From CAZFVY01 sp964522665 (GTDB lineage: Bacteria > Verrucomicrobiota > Verrucomicrobiia > Limisphaerales > CAZFVY01): a stretch of DNA of 64,000 bases. The notes beneath the pieces were generated by a model, which saw only the letters and a list, made by a program, of their open reading frames with translations, did no database searches and was not told where the DNA came from. Below are positions 44,982 to 51,895 of this stretch, piece after piece; positions within the stretch are counted from its first letter, which is position 1, and every line of letters begins with the position of its first letter. The stretch is from positions 4,172 to 68,171 of the forward strand of contig CAZFVY010000024.1 of NCBI GenBank assembly GCA_964522665.1. The letters are read 5' to 3'. The position numbers and the translations under genes were made by a program.

Positions 44982-45710
44982 TCAGCTTTGAGCGGTCTCG
45001 CCGATCGCTTGGATGAACGCCTTGGAGTCAGCGACGGCGCCGAAGACGCCGCCTTGCATCTTGATCATTTTGAGGGCGGCGAGGTAGTTGCCGTAGTCGG
45101 TCGCGCCGGTGCAATCGGAAAGCATGAGGCACTCGTAGCCGCGGTCATTGGCGTCTCGCATCGTGGTGTGGACGCAAACGTCGGTGGTGATTCCCGCCAG
45201 CGCGATGTTTTGAATCTTTTTGCGCTGGAGCAGGAGGTCCAAATCGGTCGCGTAAAAAGAGCCTTTGCCCGGTTTGTCGATAATCGCTTCGCCAGGGAGC
45301 GGCGCCAGTTCCGGGATCAAGTCCCAGCCCTTTTCACCCCGAACCAGAATCTTGCCGCACGGCCCGGCGTCCCCGATTCCGGCCCCAATCCTCTGGCTCC
45401 GCCAACGTTTGTTGGCCGGCAAATCGGCCAGGTCGGGGCGATGTCCCTCCCGCGTGTGCATTACGTGGAAACCCTGCGCGCGCGCCGCCGCCAGGACCCG
45501 CTGAATCGGCTCGATCGGCGCGCGGGTCAGGGAGAGGTCGTAACCCATTTTATCCACGTAACCACCGGGTCCGCAGAAATCGGTCTGCATGTCGATGACG
45601 AGCACGACCGTGTTCTCGGGCAGCAATTCTCCGTTATAAGGCCACGGATAAGGATCGGCCTCGACGTAACGTTTCATCTTGGTTGAAAAATATTCCGCAC
45701 GGTAAATCAA
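44982..45710 (-). CDS. biuH: Biuret amidohydrolase (isochorismatase-like cysteine hydrolase)
   Basis: This encodes 242 aa with an isochorismatase-like fold. The triad is visible: Asp in VLVIDMQTDFCGPGGYV, Lys in IDKPGKGSFYATD and the nucleophile Cys in GITTDVCVHTTMRDANDRG. The segments ADPYPWPYNGEL, THTREGHRPDLADLPANKRW-like and IGAGIGDAGPCGKIL match what I recall of rhizobial biuret hydrolase very closely along the whole length. The reaction is biuret plus water to allophanate plus ammonia. It is flanked on both sides by ABC transporter genes. Confidence 0.85.
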   Translation of the reverse strand: MIYRAEYFSTKMKRYVEADPYPWPYNGELLPENTVVLVIDMQTDFCGPGGYVDKMGYDLSLTRAPIEPIQRVLAAARAQGFHVMHTREGHRPDLADLPANKRWRSQRIGAGIGDAGPCGKILVRGEKGWDLIPELAPLPGEAIIDKPGKGSFYATDLDLLLQRKKIQNIALAGITTDVCVHTTMRDANDRGYECLMLSDCTGATDYGNYLAALKMIKMQGGVFGAVADSKAFIQAIGETAQS

Positions 45711-45723
45711 GCGCGCGTGTTTT

Positions 45724-46650
45724 CTAGTCCGGGACCCCCAACGCGCCGGGGGTGCCGATCAGCGTCCGTTTCGGCGAACAGGTCACGACCATCACCAACA
45801 ACGTAAGAATATACGGAGAGGCGTTCCAGAGATAATAACCGGTGCTGATTCCGACGGCCTGGAGCGATGGTCCTACCGCTTGCGCGCCGCCGAAAAGCAG
45901 GGAAGCCCACAGGCAGTGCACCGGTTTCCAACGGGCAAAGATGACCAGCGCCACCGCCATCAAACCCTGGCCGCTCGAAACCGCCTCCGTCCACGCCCCG
46001 GGATAAAACAGCGAAAGATGCGCGCCGCCCAATCCCGCGAGGGAGCTTCCCGCGACGATGGCCCAGAACCGAGTCTTCGGAACCGAAATACCCATCGCCC
46101 GGGCGGCCGCCGGGGAATCGCCCACGGCCCGCACGTGCATCCCCAGCCTCGTGGACCGGAAAAACCAATCCATCGCGAACGCGATCGCCACGCCAAAAAA
46201 GAAGAGTGGGCAAATCTTCAGCGCCGCTTGAATTTGCGGCGCCGAACTCCAGGCTCCCAGCGGAATCGCGGGTAGCTGCGGCGCCGTCGGCTGGATGTAC
46301 GGTTTGCCGAAAAAGAACGCCACGCCGCTGCCAAAAATCAGCATGGCGATGCCGGCGGCGATATCGTTTACCTTGGGACGCGAGACGAGCAGCGCATGCA
46401 CCGCCCCGAGCAGCGCGCCGGCTCCCGCCGCCGCGACCACGCCGAACCACGGGCTGCCGGTTTTGTAGGCGATGGCGTAGGCGCTCATCGCGCCCATCAG
46501 GAGCGTGCCTTCCAGGCCCAGGTTGATCTTGCCGCTTTTTTCCGTGAGACATTCGCCAACGCTGACCAGGAGGAATGGCGTTCCACCCCGCACGGCGCCG
46601 GAAAGCACGCCGATCACGACGCCCCACCAACCGATGGAACCACCGCTCAT
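45724..46650 (-). CDS. BMP-type ABC transporter permease, second subunit
   Basis: This encodes 308 aa from the ATG at 46650 (MSGGSIGWWGVVIGVLSGAV), overlapping the previous stop (ATGA). About eight to nine hydrophobic segments and the conserved GECLTEKSGKINLGLEGTLL and GSGVAFFFGKPYIQPTAP identify the YufQ/NupQ-like permease. It probably forms the membrane channel with the upstream permease. Confidence 0.85.
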   Translation of the reverse strand: MSGGSIGWWGVVIGVLSGAVRGGTPFLLVSVGECLTEKSGKINLGLEGTLLMGAMSAYAIAYKTGSPWFGVVAAAGAGALLGAVHALLVSRPKVNDIAAGIAMLIFGSGVAFFFGKPYIQPTAPQLPAIPLGAWSSAPQIQAALKICPLFFFGVAIAFAMDWFFRSTRLGMHVRAVGDSPAAARAMGISVPKTRFWAIVAGSSLAGLGGAHLSLFYPGAWTEAVSSGQGLMAVALVIFARWKPVHCLWASLLFGGAQAVGPSLQAVGISTGYYLWNASPYILTLLVMVVTCSPKRTLIGTPGALGVPD

Positions 46651-47768
46651 TTCTCCCGCTCCTTGAAAACCTTGAAACGTCCGTAGAGCGAATCGCTGTA
46701 CAGAATCACCAGGAATACCAGCCCTTGAAACACCAGGATCGTCGCGTCGGGCAATTTGAACTGGCGTTGCAGAATTCCTCCGCTCGCAAGAATGCCGCCC
46801 AAAAGCGTCGCCACGAGAATCGTCGGCAATCCGCGGTGTCGGGCAACGAAGGCGACCAGAATTCCCGCGTAGCCATAGCCCGCCGCCAAAGATTCGTTCG
46901 CGCGGCCGTGGACCGCGGCGACCTCGACCATGCCAGCCAGGCCGGCGGCCCCGCCGGCCAGAAAACAGGTCGTCAGGCCGAGGCGCGCGACCGGCAGCCC
47001 CGCCATGCGCGCCGCGCGAATATTGCCGCCGATCATCCGCACCTTGAAGCCAAAGGTCGTGTGTTCCATCAAAATCCAAACGATCAGGCAGGCGGCGATC
47101 CCAAAAAATAGTCCGTAATGCACATTACTCGAGCCGATCACGGGCAGCATGTTTTCCTCCTTGATCGGAAAGCTGGACGGCTTGTTAAGACTCGATGGGT
47201 CGCGCAGCGGGCCGTTGACCAGATGGTTCAGGACGGCGATGGCGACGTAGTTCATCAACAGGCTCGTGATCGTCTCGTTGACGCCGCGATAATAGTGCAA
47301 CACCCCAACGAGCGTTATCCAGAGCCCGCCGCCGATTAAACCCGCCAGCGCCATGATGGCAATCGCGACCAGGGGTGGCGCCGAGCCGGTCCGCAGACCG
47401 GCGACCACCGCGGCCAGACCGCCCATGACCAAGGCTCCTTCATTGCCAATCACGACCAACCCGAGCCGGGCGGGCAGCGCCGTGCAGAGCGCGGTCAACA
47501 TCAGTGGCGCCGCGCGCACGAGCGTGTTTTGAATGGAATACCAACTCCCAAACGCGGCCTTATAGATGGCCGCGAAGACTTTCAGTGGGGAAGCTCCTTG
47601 CGCGGCGCAGAAGAAACCGAAGAGCGCCAGCGCGACAATCACGGCGCCGACGGGCAGGCAAATCGCCTCGGCGGTCGAACGCCACTGCCGGGGAAGCGGC
47701 GCCGTGACCGGCGCTCCGGGGGTGGTCGTCGCGACCGCGGCGGCGGGGTTCAAGGGCGCTTGGCTCAT
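46647..47768 (-). CDS. BMP-type ABC transporter permease, first subunit
   Basis: This encodes 373 aa from the ATG at 47768 (MSQAPLNPAAAVATTTPGAP). After a Pro/Ala-rich cytoplasmic leader, multiple transmembrane helices contain the permease hallmarks LVVIGNEGALVMGGL and YYRGVNETITSLLMNYVAIA. The upstream in-frame extension to 47963 is compositionally different and unlikely to be translated. The 264 nt before this gene hold no supported feature. Confidence 0.85.
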   Translation of the reverse strand: MSQAPLNPAAAVATTTPGAPVTAPLPRQWRSTAEAICLPVGAVIVALALFGFFCAAQGASPLKVFAAIYKAAFGSWYSIQNTLVRAAPLMLTALCTALPARLGLVVIGNEGALVMGGLAAVVAGLRTGSAPPLVAIAIMALAGLIGGGLWITLVGVLHYYRGVNETITSLLMNYVAIAVLNHLVNGPLRDPSSLNKPSSFPIKEENMLPVIGSSNVHYGLFFGIAACLIVWILMEHTTFGFKVRMIGGNIRAARMAGLPVARLGLTTCFLAGGAAGLAGMVEVAAVHGRANESLAAGYGYAGILVAFVARHRGLPTILVATLLGGILASGGILQRQFKLPDATILVFQGLVFLVILYSDSLYGRFKVFKEREK

Positions 47769-48032
47769 GCCGCGCTGCTCTGCAAAATGATCAACGCCGA
47801 AGCCGGTCGCCGCGCATTGCGAGCGAGGCGAGACCGGCTTCGGCGGAGTGAGTTCATCGGGCGTTCGGCTTGCGCGCCGCTGATCGAAGCGCCGGCCGGC
47901 GAGCGACCGATGAGGAGAATCTCGCAGACGGCCGCGCTTGCGTCCCAATCGCAGGAGGAACATCGCTGCCGAAACCTGGGCGGGCGCATCTGCGAAAAAC
48001 AGGTGTCATAGGCCTGCGTGGCGACGGCGAGG

Positions 48033-49157
48033 TCAGTTCTTCGTGCTGCCGATGACGCCCTCGACCAGCCAGCCCATTTTTTCAAGCTCGATGTCCTGCT
48101 GCTTGTATTCCTTGCCGTCGGCGAGGATTTCCGCGCCGGCGTTATCTTTCAGCGGACCTTTGAAGATCACCATCGAGCCGTCCATAAACTTGGCTTTCGC
48201 AGCGTCCGCGGCTTTCTTCGCGTCGTCGCTGACGGCGGGGCCGTAGTCGGAACACTTGACGAAGCCCTCTTTAAGACCCCCGCGCACCAAGTGCGGAATC
48301 GTGCCGGCCGCGAGCGTCTTGCCCGCCTTAACCATTTCGGCGTAGTCGGTGTAAACCTTCGACCAATTCCACTCGGCGCCGGTCAGGTAGCCCTTCGGGG
48401 CCAGCTTCGAGCCGTCGGCGTGGTAGCCGCAGACAAAGATTCCGCGGCGTTCCGCGGTCTCCAGGATGACCTTCGGGCTGTCCACGTGGCAGGTGAGGAC
48501 GTCCACGCCCTGATTGATGAGGCTCGACGCGGCTTCCGCTTCCTTGACCGGCATGGACCAATCGCCCGTGAAGATGACTTGTACCGTCACCTTGGGGTTC
48601 GCCGAGCGGGCGCCCAGCGTGAACGCGTTGATATTCCGCAACACTTGAGGAATCGGTTTGGCGGCGATGAAGCCGAGTTTGGCGGACTTGGTCGAGTAAC
48701 CGGCGACGATGCCCGCGACATAAACGGCTTCGTCGATGTAGCCGAAGTAGCTGCCGACGTTGGCCGGGTGCTTCCCTTCCGTGTAGAGACCTCCGCAGTG
48801 GAGGAATTGCACCTTCGGATTCTGCTTCGCGACCTTGAGGATATGCGGGTCGAAGTAACCGAACGAGGTCGGGAAGAGGATTTGCGCGCCGTCCAGGTTG
48901 ATCATGTTGCGCATGGTCTCCTGCACGGCGGTGGTCTCGGGCACGCTGGCTTCTTCGACGGCTTTGACCCAGGTGAGCTTCTGGACGCCCGCGGCGCCCT
49001 CGGCGTGGGCCTGATTATAGCCGTAGTCGTCCTTGGGCCCGACGTAAATGAAGCCCATCGTGACTTTATCCTCGGCCCGCGCTGACCCGGAGGTCAGCGT
49101 GGCCGCGGCGGCCAGCGCCGCGAGGAACAGCGAACGCAGCGTAGTTTTCATAAGCAT
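48033..49157 (-). CDS. BMP-family ABC transporter substrate-binding protein
   Basis: This encodes 374 aa with a signal peptide (LFLAALAAAATLTSGSARA). The mature part has the BMP/PnrA-like fold: KVTMGFIYVGPKDDYGYNQA near the N-terminus, FPTSFGYFDPHILKVAKQNP, VAGIVAGYSTKSAKLGFI and GVDVLTCHVDSPKVILETAE. Related proteins bind nucleosides or, in biuret and purine-type operons, small carbamoyl compounds. It follows the outer-membrane protein gene by 58 nt. The start may be 49157 or the ATG at 49151. Confidence 0.88.
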   Translation of the reverse strand: MLMKTTLRSLFLAALAAAATLTSGSARAEDKVTMGFIYVGPKDDYGYNQAHAEGAAGVQKLTWVKAVEEASVPETTAVQETMRNMINLDGAQILFPTSFGYFDPHILKVAKQNPKVQFLHCGGLYTEGKHPANVGSYFGYIDEAVYVAGIVAGYSTKSAKLGFIAAKPIPQVLRNINAFTLGARSANPKVTVQVIFTGDWSMPVKEAEAASSLINQGVDVLTCHVDSPKVILETAERRGIFVCGYHADGSKLAPKGYLTGAEWNWSKVYTDYAEMVKAGKTLAAGTIPHLVRGGLKEGFVKCSDYGPAVSDDAKKAADAAKAKFMDGSMVIFKGPLKDNAGAEILADGKEYKQQDIELEKMGWLVEGVIGSTKN

Positions 49158-49215
49158 GATTCAGGTGAGTTGGATGGCGGTTGTTAGGATGATCGCGTCA
49201 ACGTTGGTCGCGGGA

Positions 49216-50199
49216 TCAAAAGAACGCCGTGAGACCGAAAAAGATTTGGACGGTGTCGCGGGTCTTTTTGCCGGGGGCGTTGAATTCCTGCATGCTGGCG
49301 AGATTGTTGTCCACGAGGTTCATGTATTTGAACCCGGCATGGGCGCTCCAATGCCCGTAGCCGGCCGGCATGAAGGAGAGCGGTTCGGTCAACTTGGCGC
49401 CGAGTTCAAACAGGCCGACCGTCGAGGCCTTGCTGTAGTATTCGCCGTAGAACTGCGAGTCGGGCAGGAGGATGCGCATCGGCGCTTCCATCTTCAAGCC
49501 CCACGGCTCGTAGGTGTAGCCCGGCGTGATGCCGACGTCGAAGTAGTAGCTCGATCCCGGCAGCGGCATCGAACCCTTATGCAGCGGATCGACCAGGTAC
49601 GGCACCTGCGCCGCGGTCGCCTTGCCGGACAATTCCTGCCAGTAAATGATGTACGGGTGCAGCGCGAACGCCTTCAGCCAATCGCTGTCATCCAGCGCCA
49701 GTTTGGTCTCCATGTGCTGGGAGAACGGGATGTCGAGGATCTGCATGTTGAACGACGTGTAGGTCGCGCTCAACGTCCAATGCTTGCCGAGGCCAAAAGA
49801 CAAACCGGCGATCGGGTCGATTTCCACCCAGTCCACTTTCGGTGAGCTGCCAAACGGCGCGTGCGACGAAACGCTGCTGCTGGAAAAGTCGTTCCAGACG
49901 CCTGGCGTGAAGGTGACCGAGCTGATTGGCCCGTCGCCCTTGTAGAGGTTAACCAGGCCAAGTACCAATTCCTGGAACGTCAATCCCTGGTCATGAACGA
50001 TCATGCCGCGGGGCGTCAGGTACATGTTCGCAAACTCGGAATTAACCAGCGCGTCCACCCGCGAAGGGGCCGCGTCATCCGCCCGCGCGGCGGGCGTGGT
50101 CATCAGGCACATCGCGGCTAACGGAGCCACCAGGCTCACGCTCGCGCGGCGGGGGAGGGACTTCATCATTTTCATCAGGGTTGATCTCAGGTTGTTCAT
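49216..50199 (-). CDS. Outer-membrane protein of the biuret-type operon
   Basis: This encodes 327 aa. The signal sequence (VSLVAPLAAMCLMTTPAARA) is followed by many short amphipathic strands rich in Tyr, Trp and Gly, ending in GLTAFF with a terminal Phe, as expected of a beta-barrel. It is the first gene downstream of a sigma-54-type promoter and just upstream of the BMP protein, mirroring the porin-urtA arrangement. It is probably an outer-membrane channel for the transported compound. Confidence 0.75.
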   Translation of the reverse strand: MNNLRSTLMKMMKSLPRRASVSLVAPLAAMCLMTTPAARADDAAPSRVDALVNSEFANMYLTPRGMIVHDQGLTFQELVLGLVNLYKGDGPISSVTFTPGVWNDFSSSSVSSHAPFGSSPKVDWVEIDPIAGLSFGLGKHWTLSATYTSFNMQILDIPFSQHMETKLALDDSDWLKAFALHPYIIYWQELSGKATAAQVPYLVDPLHKGSMPLPGSSYYFDVGITPGYTYEPWGLKMEAPMRILLPDSQFYGEYYSKASTVGLFELGAKLTEPLSFMPAGYGHWSAHAGFKYMNLVDNNLASMQEFNAPGKKTRDTVQIFFGLTAFF

Positions 50200-50250
50200 A
50201 TCAGTTGGTCGTTTGTTGAGTGGCAGAGCTACAACTGCTGCGTCCCCTTT

Positions 50251-50267
50251 AGCAGACGTTGTGCCAC
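50251..50267 (-). promoter_or_regulatory. Sigma-54 (RpoN)-type promoter of the biuret-type operon
   Basis: On the minus strand GTGGCACAACGTCTGCT matches TGGCAC-N5-TTGCT with one mismatch and has the required 10 nt between GG and GC. It lies about 50 nt before the ATG at 50199. Confidence 0.65.
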
Positions 50268-50351
50268 CGTAATCGCGCGCGCGGAATCGGGCGGTTTACG
50301 GGGAGATTTGAAACCACCGCGCGAGGCGCCGCGGCCGGCGAGTGTTTCACG

Positions 50352-50377
50352 TGTCGCGCTGGCGACAGTTGCGACAC
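50352..50377. promoter_or_regulatory. Putative enhancer (upstream activator) site
   Basis: A perfect palindrome TGTCGC-GCTG-GCGACA at 50352-50367 is followed by another half-site GCGACAC (50371-50377). It sits 85-125 bp upstream of the sigma-54-type promoter, the usual distance for binding an enhancer-binding protein, in the gap between that operon and the regulator gene. No T-run follows, so a terminator is less likely. Confidence 0.45.
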
Positions 50378-50380
50378 AGC

Positions 50381-51895
50381 TCAACCCGCGCCCGCCTCTT
50401 TTTGGGCGAGCTTCCGGTAGATTCGCGTGCGGTGTACGCCAAGCAGTCGCGCGGCCTCGGCGATGTTTCCGTTGGTCTCATCCAGCGCCCTTTGGATCAG
50501 CTCGTCCTCCGCGGCGTCGAGGTTCAACGGCAACGCGGCGACCGTGCTCTTGCGCTCCCGCGCGGCCGCCGGACTCGGGGTCTCGGACGCCGGCGCCAGG
50601 CGCAGGTGCGCGGCTTCGATCGTTTCGCCGCCGCTTTCGATCAACGCGCGCTCAATGATGTTTTTAAGCTCGCGCACGTTGCCTGGATAATCGTACGCCT
50701 GCAGCGCGGCGGCGGCCTCGCGGCTGAGCGCGGGCGCGGGCCGGCCCATCTCGGCGGCGAACGCCCGGAGAAAATGCCCCGCGATCGATGGCACGTCGTC
50801 CATCCGCTCGCGCAAGGGCGGCGTGGTGATGGTGTAACGGGCAAGCCGAAAATAAAGATCCGAACGAAATCCGCCCGACGCGATCCGCGCCTGCAGGTCG
50901 GCGTTGGTGGCCGCGAGGACGCGCACGTCCACCTTCCGCGGCTCGGCGGCGCCCACTGGGGTGACGCAGCCGTCCTCGAGCACGCGGAGCAGTTTTACCT
51001 GCAGTAAGATCGGCATATCGCCGATCTCGTCGAGAAACAGCGTGCCGCCGTGCGCGAGTTCGAAATAGCCCTTGCGGTCCGCGACCGCCCCGGTGAACGC
51101 GCCCTTGACGTGGCCGAAAAGCATCGACTCGGCCAGTTCCGCGGGAATCGCCACGCAATTCACCGGCACGAAGGGAGCCCGCGCGCGGGCGCTGCCGAAA
51201 TGGATCGCGCGGGCGACTAGTTCCTTGCCCGTGCCGCTTTCGCCCACGATGAGCACGCTCGTGTTCGCGAATTGATGCAGGCGGCGGATTTCGCCGGCCA
51301 CGTTCTGCATCTGGCGGCTGCCGCCGACCATGCCGGCAAGATTCCAGCGCGACGCCTCCAGGTCCGAAATCGCGGCCAACTGATCGTCCGCCTGCCGGAG
51401 CGCCGTCTCGGCCTGCCGCCGGCGGTGAACTTCCGCGGTCAATTCGGCGGTGCGGGTTTCGAGCGCGCGATTCTTTTCCTGCAATTCTCGGGTGAGCCGG
51501 TTCAGCCGCAGGTGCGTCGCCACGCGGGTGAGCACTTCCTCCGCGCGGAACGGCTTCGTGATGTAATCGACGCCACCCACCTGGAACGCTTCGACCACGC
51601 TCTCCATCTCGTTGCGAGCCGTGAGAAATATCACCGGGATTTCGCGCGCCGCGGCGTCGAGTTTCAAGCGGCGACACGTCTCGATCCCGTCCAACTCTGG
51701 CATGAGGATGTCGAGGAGAATCAAGTCCGGATGGGCCTTGGCCGCGAGCTTCAACGCCACGCCGCCGTTCGGCGCCACGAGGATTTCGTAGCCCTCGGGT
51801 TCCAGCGCGGCAGTGAGCACGGAAAGGTTCGCCGCGACATCGTCCACCAGCAGGATCTTTTCCCGCGGCGACGCCTTAGGCTTGGGCGAATCCAT
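50381..51895 (-). CDS. Sigma-54-dependent response regulator (NtrC family)
   Basis: This encodes 504 aa. An N-terminal receiver domain (LLVDDVAANLSV; phospho-acceptor Asp in LILLDILMPELDG; Lys in DYITKPFRAEE) is followed by a coiled-coil linker. The AAA+ domain has Walker A GESGTGKE, the sigma-54 contact loop GHVKGAFTGAV and Walker B GGTLFLDEIGDM. A Fis-type helix-turn-helix follows at the C-terminus (NGNIAEAARLLGVHRTRIYR). The intact GAFTGA loop shows it can activate sigma-54. It overlaps the kinase gene by 20 nt, so the pair is coupled. Confidence 0.93.
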   Translation of the reverse strand: MDSPKPKASPREKILLVDDVAANLSVLTAALEPEGYEILVAPNGGVALKLAAKAHPDLILLDILMPELDGIETCRRLKLDAAAREIPVIFLTARNEMESVVEAFQVGGVDYITKPFRAEEVLTRVATHLRLNRLTRELQEKNRALETRTAELTAEVHRRRQAETALRQADDQLAAISDLEASRWNLAGMVGGSRQMQNVAGEIRRLHQFANTSVLIVGESGTGKELVARAIHFGSARARAPFVPVNCVAIPAELAESMLFGHVKGAFTGAVADRKGYFELAHGGTLFLDEIGDMPILLQVKLLRVLEDGCVTPVGAAEPRKVDVRVLAATNADLQARIASGGFRSDLYFRLARYTITTPPLRERMDDVPSIAGHFLRAFAAEMGRPAPALSREAAAALQAYDYPGNVRELKNIIERALIESGGETIEAAHLRLAPASETPSPAAARERKSTVAALPLNLDAAEDELIQRALDETNGNIAEAARLLGVHRTRIYRKLAQKEAGAG

